Shown here: positions 26,930-36,392 of the stretch, piece by piece
Position numbering within the stretch: the first letter of the stretch is position 1
Layout: each line of letters starts with the position of its first letter
Source of the DNA: Geothermovivens sp964644845
GTDB taxonomy: Bacteria > Zhuqueibacterota > Zhuqueibacteria > Oleimicrobiales > Geothermoviventaceae
DNA: 64,000 nt
Assembly: GCA_964644845.1 (NCBI GenBank)
Contig: CAZXXS010000077.1
Span: 86,565-150,564, forward strand
Direction of reading: 5' to 3'
Translations under genes and position numbers: made by a program
Notes under the pieces: generated by a model
What the model was told of the DNA's origin: nothing
What the model saw: the letters and a program-made list of their open reading frames with translations, nothing else
The model's database searches: none

Positions 26930-27319
26930 TCAGCTGTGGTGCGCGCGGGAAAAGTGCTCGTGTACGATCTTCCAGTCGTCGCTCTTGCGCACGAACACGT
27001 GGGTACCCCGGCCGTGGACGGTTTGCGTCTTGCCAGCGGAGGTTAGTTTCACCTCCCAGTAGAAGGTGACGATGGCCGTGTCGTCGTAGACACGTACAGC
27101 TGGGTCAGAGATGCTGTACTGCACTTGTTCGGCGGCTTGCAGGTAGTACTCGAAGGTTTCGCGCATGGCCTCCAGACCCTGGATGCGCTCGTGTTTGGTG
27201 GAGGAGAAACCCACTACCTGCGGGTCGAAGTAGGCCAGCACAGCATCGAGATCACCGCGGTTGAAAGCCTCAACCTGTCCGTGCTCTTTCTCCAACAAGT
27301 GTTGTTCGACGTCTGCCAT
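26930..27319 (-). CDS. SnoaL-like (NTF2-fold) protein
   Basis: 129 residues from ATG 27319-27317; AAGGAGG lies about seven bases upstream, and the upstream in-frame extension is not needed. The pattern LLEKEHGQVEAFNRGDLDAVLAYF, VVGFSST, ETFEYYLQAA, TAIVTFYWEVKLT and GRGTHVFVRKSDDWKIVHEHFS is the common SnoaL/ketosteroid-isomerase-like cone with a C-terminal strand ending in H-x-H-x-S. The function is unknown; many such proteins are unassigned small-molecule binding enzymes. Confidence 0.85.
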   Translation of the reverse strand: MADVEQHLLEKEHGQVEAFNRGDLDAVLAYFDPQVVGFSSTKHERIQGLEAMRETFEYYLQAAEQVQYSISDPAVRVYDDTAIVTFYWEVKLTSAGKTQTVHGRGTHVFVRKSDDWKIVHEHFSRAHHS

Positions 27320-27623
27320 GGTTAAGCCTCCTTCTGTTTGACACCACCACGACTGCACCCGTTTGGCACCGCGCCAGCCGAACCTGAGGTCTCCCGCGCG
27401 CTTGTCTCTGCGTAGCGCTCTGGCCGAGGGTGCGCCTGTCTGTGCGTCCGTAACACCCACTCAGGAAATACACGGGCTCGGCTCCACCTGTCCTTTCCGT
27501 CAGCATTTGCCCTCGGGACACTGGGGAACGCTGGCTTGCATCTTCCCGGATTTCATTCCCACCGCCAACGGCGCGCTGTGGGCTCCGACGGCAGCCTGAC
27601 CCCGCTTGCGCCTGGCCCCGGGT
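27320..27623. other. Short intergenic region
   Basis: 304 bases between two minus-strand genes. It contains the ribosome-binding site for the SnoaL-like gene at its left end. No promoter, hairpin or ORF could be supported. Confidence 0.35.
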
Positions 27624-28718
27624 TCACGGGTCTACCGAGTGGAACACTTGCCGCATGGCCTCGAGCTTATCCGGAGAAGTTTCTCGAAGCGTGAAAATGA
27701 TCACGCCTTCGCTGCCCCGTGCTTTGAGGGCGGTTTCCAGTGTTCTGGCGAATTCTTCCGCGCTCATTTTTCCGGGTTTGTCCAGGCTCTGCACGATGGG
27801 CCAGACGGGTTTGTCCGAAACGTCGTGCACCCAGTCCGTCACGAGGGCAATCCATTCTACCGGCCGACCACACAGGCCGTGGTAGACCATCGGGGAGAAC
27901 ACGTCCACAAATTGCCCGAGCAGTTTTGGGTCCTGGGCTACCGTCTTCAGCAGCGCGCCGCCGAAGTCTTCAGCGGTCCAGGGCACCTCGAAGAGCCCCA
28001 GTGTGATCGGCCGGTTGGCTTCCTCGCAGATTGCTTTGGCTCTGCTCACTACGTCGGCGATCACTTCACACCGAAAACGTGTCCACTCTTGCTCGTGGTT
28101 CGTCAGAATCCAGCTGGCAATTTCGGGAACAGACGTCAGGCTTCCCGGAATTGCCACGCCGGTTTTCTTCTGAAACTGATCCAGGGTTACAGGGTCGAAG
28201 CTTGTCTTGGGCAGGATTGGGTCAGGACGTTCCCACTTGGCCGGCCAGCGGATGAAGTCCAACCAAACCCCGTCGACGCTTGTGTTTTTCACAAGGTCGC
28301 GCAAGGCGTTGAGGCGATCTTGCTGGACCTCCGGAATCGTAGGCGTTACACCGGCGTACCATTCGATCTTCTCGAGTGGCTGTCCGTCTGCCTTGATGGG
28401 GCGGCTGTTCGGGTACTTTTTCCACAGCTGCTCACCCACGAAAAAGCCGATTTCGGCGTAGACCTTGATGCCTCGGGCGTGCAACGCCGAAACCAGCGCG
28501 CTGTCTCTGTAGCCGCCGAAAACCGCGTTCACTCCCCAATCAGTAAGTTTCGAAGCGATTTGGTCATCAGTGAGGCCCTCGAACAGGGACAGCGAAGGAT
28601 TGAACCCGTAGAGTGCTTTCACCGCGTGTTTCTCCTGAGGTTTTGTGCACGCAAGTGTGAACAGTGTGAGGACAGAGAAAACAAGGCTTGCTTTCGCAAA
28701 GGAGGAAGAAACGCGCAT
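27624..28718 (-). CDS. Lipoprotein with glycoside-hydrolase-like TIM barrel
   Basis: 364 residues. Lipobox FTLAC places the lipidated Cys at residue 24. The mature part has beta-alpha repeats of a TIM barrel: ALYGFNPSL at the start, WGVNAVFGG, ARGIKVYAEIGFF, the motif SVDGVWLDFIRWPAKW typical of family-10-like (GHL10/DUF187-type) glycosidases, DVFSPMVYHGLCGR and GVIIFTLRE. Likely an envelope-attached glycosidase or a related sugar-binding protein; no direct evidence of substrate. It stands behind the sialidase-like gene in the same direction. Confidence 0.7.
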   Translation of the reverse strand: MRVSSSFAKASLVFSVLTLFTLACTKPQEKHAVKALYGFNPSLSLFEGLTDDQIASKLTDWGVNAVFGGYRDSALVSALHARGIKVYAEIGFFVGEQLWKKYPNSRPIKADGQPLEKIEWYAGVTPTIPEVQQDRLNALRDLVKNTSVDGVWLDFIRWPAKWERPDPILPKTSFDPVTLDQFQKKTGVAIPGSLTSVPEIASWILTNHEQEWTRFRCEVIADVVSRAKAICEEANRPITLGLFEVPWTAEDFGGALLKTVAQDPKLLGQFVDVFSPMVYHGLCGRPVEWIALVTDWVHDVSDKPVWPIVQSLDKPGKMSAEEFARTLETALKARGSEGVIIFTLRETSPDKLEAMRQVFHSVDP

Positions 28719-28935
28719 TTCTGTATCCTCTTGAGTTCAGTTGTCGTGTACTTTCTCGTCTTCGTCGCGAGAGCACAACAGGAGGACTGGCCAGCTTACC
28801 GTCATCCTAACACTTGGCCCGGCACCCTCGTTAGCCTCAGCACCTGAGGCGTCTGCACGTTTTCGATCCGGATGGCCTGTTTGCCAGTCCACACCCGCAC
28901 GACGCGTCTCGTTCACGCCCCGTCGAGGAGCGTTC

Positions 28936-30366
28936 TCAGTAGCTTGAGGCTGTGTCTGCCTGAGCTTGTGGTTGCGTCTGCTTCGCTTTTCCTTTTCGCA
29001 GCCGGAGCGACACAGGTTTTGAGCGAGGGCTCACGTTGCCGGTGTCCTCCAATCCCTCATTCCAGCTGCGTACGGCTTCCACTGAAAAGTACGCAACAGA
29101 GTCCGAAAGTACGGGGTGGAAAACACACTGGTTCTGCGTTGCGCAAGCGGCGAGTGATCCGACGCTGTCCGGACTGGCACTCTGGTAGACCCTGTAGTAG
29201 TGGACGCCCGCTTGGGTGTTCCAGCGCAGCAGAACGGTGTTGCTGTCCTTCAGGGAGGCCGACAGGCCTGTAGGGCGCTCGGGCGGCGCCACGCTCAACT
29301 GCGAAACAAGAATGGCCGAACGGGCATCCGGAACGCCGAAGTCGGGTGCGGTGTGATCCGCGTAGTAAAAAGCGAGAAGTTGATCACCTGGTAACTCCAC
29401 CAGGCTGGTGTAGGCGCGGTCCACAAGGCCTGTGTAGAGCACGGTCTCGCGCTCCCAGGTGCGACCGAGGTCGAAACTGAACGCCAGGCTAACGCCAGCG
29501 GGAGAGAAATCCCGGTAGCCGACCACGAGGGTGCCACGAGAGGTCCGCAGTACGTCGGGTGCTTCACCCTGGATGTTTGTGAAGTGCACCGGGCTCCAGC
29601 TCTGGCCGTCGTCGGTCGAGCGCGAAACGGCCAGCCAGTGGTTAGCCCCGGCTGTACGGGTAACGCAGAGGATCTCCTGGTTTGGAAGAACCTCCAGGGC
29701 AGGCTCGTTGTAGCTGACTTTGCCGCTGGAGTCGTGGGCGATCACGGCCCAGTTGTCCCAGCTCAAGCCGAAGTTGTCGGACAGCAGGGCCAGAGCTGCA
29801 CGAACACTGTCTCCTTCCGGCTCTCCGTACACAGGCAGGATGAGACGGCCTGTGGGCAAGGGCAACACGTTGTCTGAGCAAGCCAGCCATTTGTAGCCCG
29901 GGATCTCGACTTTTCTCGGTGTAGACCACGTGTGTCCACCGTCGATGGACCGGCTGAGGTGAACACCCACGATGCGGATCCGGCGACCGGACGAGTCGTA
30001 CTCCGAGGCGAAGAAATTGATCAGCAAAGCTCCGTTGCCAAATTCCACGATGGATGGATCGCGGTCGTCAAAAGGGGTGTCGATCACTGTTTGGGGCTTG
30101 GTCCAGGTGAGGCCGTTGTCCTTACTGCGTGTAAGCACGATGCGCCCGTGCGTCCCGGCGTGGCTGGGTGCCTCGCGAAACACCACCAGAATTTCACCGT
30201 CCCTCGTGCGTACCGCGCTTGGAAATGCCGCGTGTTCCTTGCTGGCGTAGACCAGACGCGTCTTGAGCTTGCCCCACTGCGGTTTCTCGAGCCTCTCGCA
30301 CGAGGAAAGAAAGGCTGCCACGACAAGGAAAAGCAGCAGGCTGGACCAGCATTTCAGGCGAACCAT
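28936..30366 (-). CDS. Sialidase-like (BNR repeat) lipoprotein with C-terminal fibronectin-III-like domain
   Basis: 476 residues. Signal peptide ends in lipobox FLSSC (Cys23). A six-bladed propeller (about 40-365) shows five Asp-box repeats: RSKDNGLTWT, RSIDGGHTWS, LSDNFGLSWD, RSTDDGQSWS and FSFDLGRTWE. Candidate catalytic residues are an early Arg in VVFREAPS and Asp in DDRDPSI, as in exo-alpha-sialidases, although the Tyr/Glu pair was not placed. Residues about 375-445 (PPERPTGLSASLKDSNTVLLRWN) are Fn3-like. The Gln/Lys-rich tail is unstructured. Probably degrades or binds host or environmental glycans. Confidence 0.8.
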   Translation of the reverse strand: MVRLKCWSSLLLFLVVAAFLSSCERLEKPQWGKLKTRLVYASKEHAAFPSAVRTRDGEILVVFREAPSHAGTHGRIVLTRSKDNGLTWTKPQTVIDTPFDDRDPSIVEFGNGALLINFFASEYDSSGRRIRIVGVHLSRSIDGGHTWSTPRKVEIPGYKWLACSDNVLPLPTGRLILPVYGEPEGDSVRAALALLSDNFGLSWDNWAVIAHDSSGKVSYNEPALEVLPNQEILCVTRTAGANHWLAVSRSTDDGQSWSPVHFTNIQGEAPDVLRTSRGTLVVGYRDFSPAGVSLAFSFDLGRTWERETVLYTGLVDRAYTSLVELPGDQLLAFYYADHTAPDFGVPDARSAILVSQLSVAPPERPTGLSASLKDSNTVLLRWNTQAGVHYYRVYQSASPDSVGSLAACATQNQCVFHPVLSDSVAYFSVEAVRSWNEGLEDTGNVSPRSKPVSLRLRKGKAKQTQPQAQADTASSY

Positions 30367-30616
30367 GAGGTTACCTCCACGTTAGATCCGAATTTCGACG
30401 TGGGCTGTGTGCCGAAAATCGGCAAACGACGCCCCGAAGGCACCGTAGCTACGCAAACCCTCGTGCTCCAAACCAAGGCAGCGTGCACGGCGAAAGTGGT
30501 CCTCAGGTCTGGCAGCTTCGCTCCCGGGCAGGACCGAGGTGCTTCTTTCTGGACTCGAAAGTTCATTTCCGCTTTTGAGATGCCATGATCTTCCAGCGGT
30601 TCGGCCCCCGTGCCAC

Positions 30617-31921
30617 TCAGCGGCGAGATCCGGGCACGTAGCCGAGAATGGTGGTCAAATGTTTTCGCGCAAGTTTGCCGTAGAGACCGTGTGGGTCGAG
30701 GCGCAAAGCCCTTTGAAACCAGCGGACAGCTTCCCCTGGCATGCCGGCGTTGTTGTAGGCGACACCCAGGAAGTAGTGGACTTCGGGAACATCACTGCGT
30801 TTGTTCAACGCCTTGCGGAGAGTCTCAATTGCGTTCTGCCAGTCGCCTTTTTTGGTGTAGGCAGCGCCCAGATTGTAGAGCAGGCGCCAGTTCTCGGGCT
30901 CTTTCTGAAGCGCTCGTTGCAGGTAAGAAATGGCGGAGTCGGGCTCGTCTTTGTCCAGGTACGCTGCTCCGAGATTCGCAAGGGCAGGAACGTTTTCCGG
31001 GTCGTACTTCAACGCTTTTCTGGAGACTTCAATTACCTTGTCCGGCGCCTGGTACGCTCCGAGAACGGATGCGAGCTGGTTGTACCCGTCCACCCAGTCC
31101 GGACGGATTCGAGTTGCGTTTGTGAGAGCCAGAATTGCCGCACGGAAATCGCCTCGCTGTAGATCCAGTTCCGCCAGGCGCTGTGCGGCGTCGAAGAAAT
31201 CCATGTCCAACTCGGCGGCTCGCTCGATCCAGTTGCGGTACGTGTCCGGCTGAAATGCGTTGCCCCCGCGTAACCGCATCATTTCGGCGCGGGCAAAAAA
31301 GGTAAATGCCCGGGTATTCTTACACGGTGTGCGAGTGAGTACAGCTCGAAGATCGGGACTCAGGCCGATTCCGGTCTTCCTGACCAGTTTCAGCGCGAGA
31401 ACCGCTGTGGCAGACACGAGGGAATCCCGTGGTACCTGGAGTCGCGTTTGCAGGACGCGGCGTCGCTTTTTCACGTTTACACAGCGAACCTCGAGGAGCA
31501 CGGAATCAGTCCCCGTGGACCTTAACCTGCCATGAACGATGTAGGTAACGCCCGCGCGCAGGCCGATCCGGAGCAGCGTTGTGTCACTGGCAAGTTTTAG
31601 CCGGAGAGAGGTCGCGCCGTGGGTAGCATTGAGCTCGCCGGTCAAGAAAACCGGTTTGCCCTGCAGATTCGGGATTCTACCGAGCCGCCAGAGAACGCCG
31701 TACGTGGCTACATCGGCAAGGCCACCGGCAGCGACGGCAGAATCGGCGGAAAAAGGTACAACCCCGATTCGGGGCGGTGTGAGGGGGCGTTCCCGCTGGC
31801 ACGAGGTGCCGATGGCAATCAGGGCTGCGAGCGTGCCGAATAGAAGCGCTACGCTCCAAGGAGCGCGGCCTGAGGGGAACCGCCGAGGACGACAGCTGCA
31901 ACGTGTGTCGCGACTACGCAT
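30617..31921 (-). CDS. TPR-repeat lipoprotein with N-terminal CsgG/FlgO-like segment
   Basis: 434 residues from ATG 31921-31919, which overlaps the stop of the radical SAM gene by eight bases. An N-terminal basic region (CRPRRFPSGRAPW) and hydrophobic core lead to a weak lipobox before Cys41 (AIGTSC). Residues about 50-195 (RIGVVPFSADSAVAAGGLADVATYGV) resemble the TolB/FlgO-type start seen in the kinase at 6728. From about 250 there are six to seven TPR units (AILALTNATRIRPDWVDGYN ... LQKEPENWRLLYNLGAAYTKKGDW). It probably scaffolds envelope proteins. The start of the longest frame at 32002 is rejected because it overlaps the upstream gene too far. Confidence 0.75.
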   Translation of the reverse strand: MRSRDTRCSCRPRRFPSGRAPWSVALLFGTLAALIAIGTSCQRERPLTPPRIGVVPFSADSAVAAGGLADVATYGVLWRLGRIPNLQGKPVFLTGELNATHGATSLRLKLASDTTLLRIGLRAGVTYIVHGRLRSTGTDSVLLEVRCVNVKKRRRVLQTRLQVPRDSLVSATAVLALKLVRKTGIGLSPDLRAVLTRTPCKNTRAFTFFARAEMMRLRGGNAFQPDTYRNWIERAAELDMDFFDAAQRLAELDLQRGDFRAAILALTNATRIRPDWVDGYNQLASVLGAYQAPDKVIEVSRKALKYDPENVPALANLGAAYLDKDEPDSAISYLQRALQKEPENWRLLYNLGAAYTKKGDWQNAIETLRKALNKRSDVPEVHYFLGVAYNNAGMPGEAVRWFQRALRLDPHGLYGKLARKHLTTILGYVPGSRR

Positions 31922-32870
31922 CCGGAAACCCTCTGTGCAACCCGAGACTGCGGGCGTACTCGATGACCTCCCAGTACTCGTTGCTTGTGATGCGTCTGGC
32001 AATTTCCGGAAATTCGCGGGCTCTGTAGTGGGGCCGGTACTGGGCCATGATGTTCACGTAGGTCTCGGTCGAAATCTCTCGGGCGATGAATTCGAGGATT
32101 CTTTTGGAGTCTTCAGCCAGACCAGGCATGACCAGATGACGGACGAGCAGACCGCGCTCAGCCAATCCCAGGGCGTTAATGCGCAGGGGACCCACTTGGC
32201 GGTGCATTTCCAGTACCGCTTCGCGGGCGCGGTCGAAATAATCCGGCGCAGCGCAGTAGCGTTTAGCCAACCCGGGGTCGGCAAACTTGATGTCGGGCAT
32301 GTAAATGTCGACGAGCCCTTCCAGAAGGCGGAGCGTTTCAACGGATTCGTAACCGCCGCAGTTGTACACAACGGGGAGCCTCAGACCCCGGTCTGCCGCA
32401 ATCTGAAGCGCTTCCACGATTTGGGGCACGAAATGTGTCGGTGTCACCAGGTTGATGTTGTGACACCCGAGGCGTTGCAGCCGGAGCATGATGGCCGCCA
32501 GGTCTTCGGGGTTCACGTCGTTGCCGGCACCACCGTGGCTGATGTCTGCATTCTGGCAGAACACGCACCTGAGACTGCAATGGCTGAAGAAAATCGTGCC
32601 GGATCCGCCCCAACCGACGAGCGGTTCTTCTTCCCCGAAATGTGGAAAAGCCGATGCCACCCGCGCTCGGGATCCGGCTCGACACACGCCAAGCTCTCCT
32701 CTGGTGCGGTCGACCCGACATGCACGCGGACACAGTCGGCACGGGTTCAGCAATCCTCTCAGACGCTGCAGCCGGTTCGGGAATTCAGCCCTGATTGCTT
32801 CAGCCAGGTACGACGGGCGTGTTGTTGCTGCAGTTTCGGCGACCATGTGCCGGGCTCGGAAGAGGTTCAC
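31914..32870 (-). CDS. Radical SAM enzyme of the PflX / pyruvate-formate-lyase-activating-like group (COG1313)
   Basis: 318 residues. A leading cluster-type motif CRLCPRACRVDRTRGELGVCRAG (extra four-Cys region) precedes the radical SAM CxxxCxxC in HCSLRCVFCQN. Further conserved pieces: PTHFVPQIVEAL, VVYNCGGYESVE, DIYMPDIKF and VRHLVMPGL. These enzymes reduce SAM to a radical using a [4Fe-4S] cluster; the protein substrate of this group is not assigned. GTG 32870 has a weak site (GAAGAG), an internal ATG at 32846 is a possible alternative. Its last eight bases overlap the TPR lipoprotein start. Confidence 0.88.
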   Translation of the reverse strand: MNLFRARHMVAETAATTRPSYLAEAIRAEFPNRLQRLRGLLNPCRLCPRACRVDRTRGELGVCRAGSRARVASAFPHFGEEEPLVGWGGSGTIFFSHCSLRCVFCQNADISHGGAGNDVNPEDLAAIMLRLQRLGCHNINLVTPTHFVPQIVEALQIAADRGLRLPVVYNCGGYESVETLRLLEGLVDIYMPDIKFADPGLAKRYCAAPDYFDRAREAVLEMHRQVGPLRINALGLAERGLLVRHLVMPGLAEDSKRILEFIAREISTETYVNIMAQYRPHYRAREFPEIARRITSNEYWEVIEYARSLGLHRGFPDA

Positions 32871-32930
32871 TTCTGGCTCTTCGCTGTAAGCCTGAACGTA
32901 CCTTGATGGAACATCACCCTCCCGCCGCTG

Positions 32931-33410
32931 CTACAAGCGCGCTGGCCTTCCCACTGGCTCGGTTCCCCGGCGGCAGCGCAGGAACGGCTGCGGGTGACCC
33001 TGCAAAAGCCACTGCCACAAGGCCTGATTGACGGAAACGTCCGCGGCCCAAAGCAGATGCGAGACACAGCCAGCCTGGCAATCGCCAGTGCCGAACCCGG
33101 GCGCGACGAACCTGAGCCCTGGACGGGCTGCCAGCTTTGCAACCAGACCGCACTCAGTCTGCTCCGGGCTGTTCCAGCCTAAAATGCCCCAGAACTGCAC
33201 GGCAGGGTCAGTTGTCAGGTAGTCGATGTGCCAGTGGACGCGTTTGTGATTTTCCAGATGCCGACGCAAACGGTGCCCTCCAGCGCGCTTGGCGCTTCCC
33301 ACGTAGTAAAACCATCCCGGTCCAAAGGTGTTACAAGTCAGACTACCTACTTTGATCGATGTGGTCTCCGGTACCTCCAGCATCAGAACGTAGGTCAGCG
33401 GAGGGAACAT
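32931..33410 (-). CDS. Uri superfamily (DUF123, GIY-YIG-related) endonuclease-like protein
   Basis: 159 residues counted from ATG 33410-33408, which has GGAG at a distance of seven bases and gives the normal family length; a longer frame starting at 33500 adds 30 unconserved residues. Family motifs: TYVLMLEVP, FYYVGSAKRAGGHRLRRHL, HWHIDYL, EQTECGLVAKLA and GFGTGDCQAGCVSHL. Related to UvrC/GIY-YIG nucleases by fold but with no proven activity. Sixty bases separate it from the radical SAM gene, so the four following genes may be one transcript. Confidence 0.85.
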   Translation of the reverse strand: MFPPLTYVLMLEVPETTSIKVGSLTCNTFGPGWFYYVGSAKRAGGHRLRRHLENHKRVHWHIDYLTTDPAVQFWGILGWNSPEQTECGLVAKLAARPGLRFVAPGFGTGDCQAGCVSHLLWAADVSVNQALWQWLLQGHPQPFLRCRRGTEPVGRPARL

Positions 33411-34017
33411 TGCCAGCTCCGGAAGCTGCGAACAGTGCAGCCCCCGGCTACGCAGGGCTTCTGTCAGTCCCGAGCTGTCGAATCTGTCACTGTTGCTCAT
33501 GTAAGCGAAACGTTGATTGCGGAATGTCTACACAACAAGATAGTCGAGAACGGCGACTGATGCAAAAAGTTTTTGTCGCCGGGTGTGGAAGCGCTGTAGC
33601 GACGCGCCGTCGCATCTGGCGGGGTGCAAGTCACCGCGACCCAGGTTTGCAGCTCCGCCGCGGGGAACCCTTCGCGTTGGGGCGGCGGCTTGGGAGCTGG
33701 TGCCGCTTCGTGCCTGTACTGAGGAGCCCACTTTGCTTTTTTCGCGCCGGTGGTCCTTTCGACGCGGCAACCTGGTGGGGACGGCCTTCAGAGAAGTTTG
33801 TGGCGATCAGCTGTGGTTCCGCGTTTCCGCAGTCGTCTTCCTCGCCGGGGTGAGTTCGGAAGTGCTTTGGGAACCAGAGTCCGCAAAGATCGCTGCGTTC
33901 TGTTGGGGTTTGTGCCAGAAGAGGATCGGCTTACTCGTGCCTTCCTTGCTTTTTTGGAACCGGTTTCGTACGTTTCGCCTCAACACTTAGTGGGCGGTCG
34001 TAAGAACGTGGCGGAGC
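33411..34017. other. Intergenic region between divergent genes
   Basis: About 600 bases. It should hold promoters for both directions but none of good quality was found. A 13-base perfect palindrome, CAAAAA-G-TTTTTG, lies at 33563-33575. Open frames on the plus strand (33583-33990 and 33750-34115) have no ribosome-binding sites and no recognisable content. Confidence 0.4.
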
Positions 34018-34725
34018 ATGCTGGAAAGCGGAGACCAGGGAGCGGTGTCGACGGCGGACAAGACGGCGAACGAACCGGCCGGCGCAGTGTCCTCTGCGGC
34101 GAATGGACTGGGTAGAACCCCGCTGTTTTCGGTGGTGGAGCTTGGCATCAGCGGCGCTTTACTTGTTTTTACAGCTGCGCTTGTGGTGGCTCTCCACAGG
34201 CCAGAGATTGCCTACCTGTTCGGCTACAGCTTCGTCGGAAACCTGTTTGTGGCCCTGGTACCGCACGAGCCCGGCATGATTTATTTCGGCAAGATCATGC
34301 CTCCCGTGCTCGTGGCGACTGTGGGTGGCGCTGCCACGCTTGTTGCTGCTATTCTGGATTACCGGCTGTTCAACCGCATTTTGCACGCACCACGGGCGGC
34401 CCGTCTCTACCAGGGCAGCGAGCTCTACCGTGTGGCTCGCGCGGCATTCTGCAAGGCGCCCTTTCTAACGGTTGCCCTGGCTGGTTTTTTGCCGTTGCCT
34501 TACTCACCCTTCAAGTTCTTGGCAATTTCGGCTGGGTACGCGGAGGCCAGGTACGTGACGGCGGTTTGCACAGGCCGCACGCCCCGTTACTACGTGCTGG
34601 CTGCGATTGGGAAGGCCTACAAGGTTCCGACATCTGTCCTCGTCGCTTTTCTGGTGGCGATGGCTGTTTTGGCTGCGTACTCGTCGTGGCACAGTTACAG
34701 GCACTCACGGCCGCGCAGTGACTGA
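34018..34725 (+). CDS. VTT/DedA-like inner-membrane protein
   Basis: 235 residues. A 35-residue polar N-terminus precedes five hydrophobic segments (GALLVFTAALVVAL, LVATVGGAATLVAAILDY, APFLTVALAGFLPLPYSPFKFLAISAGYA, YVLAAIGKAY). The GFLPLPYSPFKFLAISAG segment is the VTT re-entrant GxxPxP pattern; compare GFSPVPLTQVSWAAG in the protein at 16233. Start ATG 34018 is approximate. A predicted flippase-like role is a family inference. The next gene begins 95 bases later in the same direction. Confidence 0.65.
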   Translation: MLESGDQGAVSTADKTANEPAGAVSSAANGLGRTPLFSVVELGISGALLVFTAALVVALHRPEIAYLFGYSFVGNLFVALVPHEPGMIYFGKIMPPVLVATVGGAATLVAAILDYRLFNRILHAPRAARLYQGSELYRVARAAFCKAPFLTVALAGFLPLPYSPFKFLAISAGYAEARYVTAVCTGRTPRYYVLAAIGKAYKVPTSVLVAFLVAMAVLAAYSSWHSYRHSRPRSD

Positions 34726-34820
34726 TTAAGCGAGACAGCCAGCCGCGGAAGAGCTTGTCAGAAAAAGGCCAGGGGGGCAAATGGACGAGAATCTGTGGTC
34801 TTTGGTTTCAGGGAGGAGGT

Positions 34821-36236
34821 GTGCCACACAAGACGTACGAGCGTTGCATCATCTTGCTGCTGGACGGTGCCAGGTCAGATGTCTTTCGGCGTTTGCTGCG
34901 CGAGGGGCTTCTGCCGAACATCCAGGAACACGTGGTCGGTCGTGGCACGTTGCTGGATGGAGTGACTACTTTTCCGTCGACCACGGGGCCGGCGTACTTG
35001 CCTTTTCTGACCGGTTGCTACGCGGGTACTGTCGGAGTGCCTGGCATCCGCTGGCTGGACAAGCAGCGCTTGGGAGCAGGGAGTCGGGGCTGGCGTCGCA
35101 GCTACATGGGCTACGAAGCCGTCCATTTCAATCGGGATTTCTCCCCCTCTTGCCCGACGCTGTTTGAGCTCTTCCAACGTCCCCTGAACATTTACAATTT
35201 GGTTACTCGCGGTCTTCCTCGACGGGCGAATGCTTCGCGGTACAGTCGGCCGCCGCTTTACGCGCTGGCACACTTCACGGAACTGTGGCATCTGGTTGAC
35301 CGCGTGGCAGGCTGGCACCTCCTTCGGGCACTCAAGAATCCGCGTCACGACTGCTACTTTGTGGTGCTGCCCGGTATCGACGCTTTTTCCCACCGCTCGC
35401 ATCCGTTTGAGGTCCGCGTGATTCGTAGTTACCTCTGGGCCGACACCTTGGTGGGGCAAGCCGTGGAAACCCTGACACGGAAGCGCGCCCTTAGCAGCAC
35501 CCTGTGGGTGCTCGTCAGTGACCACGGGCTGACCGCAACACACACGCACTTCGATCTTGTGGATTTCCTCGATCGTCGTGGCTTCAAGGCGCTGGACTAC
35601 CCCCGCGTTTTTCGACGTAACCCGCGCGCCGCGGTAATGATTTCGGGCAACGCAATGGCCAACGTGTACTTCAGGAATTCGCGAGGCTGGCACGCGCCGA
35701 CCTACCGTCAGGATCTGGACCGTGAAGACGACGGCTTGCTACTGGGCTTGCTGGAGCATCCAGCTGTGGACATCCTGGCCATTCGGGACTACCGCGGTGG
35801 CATTCACGTGATGAGCCACCGCGGCGCTGCGAACGTGGCTGAGGAGGACGGCGTCATCCGTTACACCCAGCTCGCTGACGATCCTTTCGGATACGACCGA
35901 ATGCCGGAGAGGTTCAACTGGCGAGGTTCGCTGGACTTGACGGCTCACACAGACTACCCGGACGGTCCAGCTCAGATCGTGCAGCTTTTTCGCACGAACA
36001 GGGTTGGCGATCTGGTGATCAGTGCGGCGAAGGGTTACGATCTCCGCGCTAATTTCGAGTGGCCTGAGCACAAAGCTTCACACGGCGCCCTGCTGCGCGA
36101 GCAAATGCGGGTACCGTTGGCGTTCAGTCATCCTGTCAGGTCAGGACCCGCGCGTACGGTGGATGTTTTCCCCACAATCTTACAACTGATGGGCCGACAG
36201 ATTCCAGATAGAATCGACGGTCAGACGCTGGTGTAG
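34821..36236 (+). CDS. Alkaline-phosphatase-superfamily protein (NPP-like phosphodiesterase)
   Basis: 471 residues from GTG 34821, preceded by GGGAGGAGG four to five bases away. Metal-site motifs: CIILLLDGARSDVF (Asp), FPSTTGPAYLPFLTGCYAG with the Thr nucleophile, PGIDAFSHRSHPFE (Asp and His), LVSDHGLTATHTHFD (Asp-His and a second His), and EHKASHGALLREQMRVPL near the end. These are the metal and nucleophile positions of nucleotide pyrophosphatase/phosphodiesterase enzymes and related phosphoglycerol transferases. No signal peptide is evident, so the substrate may be cytoplasmic, for example a phospholipid head group or nucleotide. Confidence 0.85.
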   Translation: MPHKTYERCIILLLDGARSDVFRRLLREGLLPNIQEHVVGRGTLLDGVTTFPSTTGPAYLPFLTGCYAGTVGVPGIRWLDKQRLGAGSRGWRRSYMGYEAVHFNRDFSPSCPTLFELFQRPLNIYNLVTRGLPRRANASRYSRPPLYALAHFTELWHLVDRVAGWHLLRALKNPRHDCYFVVLPGIDAFSHRSHPFEVRVIRSYLWADTLVGQAVETLTRKRALSSTLWVLVSDHGLTATHTHFDLVDFLDRRGFKALDYPRVFRRNPRAAVMISGNAMANVYFRNSRGWHAPTYRQDLDREDDGLLLGLLEHPAVDILAIRDYRGGIHVMSHRGAANVAEEDGVIRYTQLADDPFGYDRMPERFNWRGSLDLTAHTDYPDGPAQIVQLFRTNRVGDLVISAAKGYDLRANFEWPEHKASHGALLREQMRVPLAFSHPVRSGPARTVDVFPTILQLMGRQIPDRIDGQTLV

Positions 36237-36392
36237 GTGTACGATTCTCTGGGTGTGTCCACGCGTCAGTGCGGTGGTGGGAGGCAATGTGTTGCTCCGT
36301 CCACTGGGGTGTGTGTTTTGGGGCAGTGATGCTGCTTTGCTTTCTTGGGGGGAACCCGTTGGCTGACTCAGACACCGACGTCCTTTTCCTGC

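Noticed and set aside
33583..34115. Two plus-strand ORFs in the divergent gap
   Set aside because: They overlap each other in different frames, lack start signals and have no family features.
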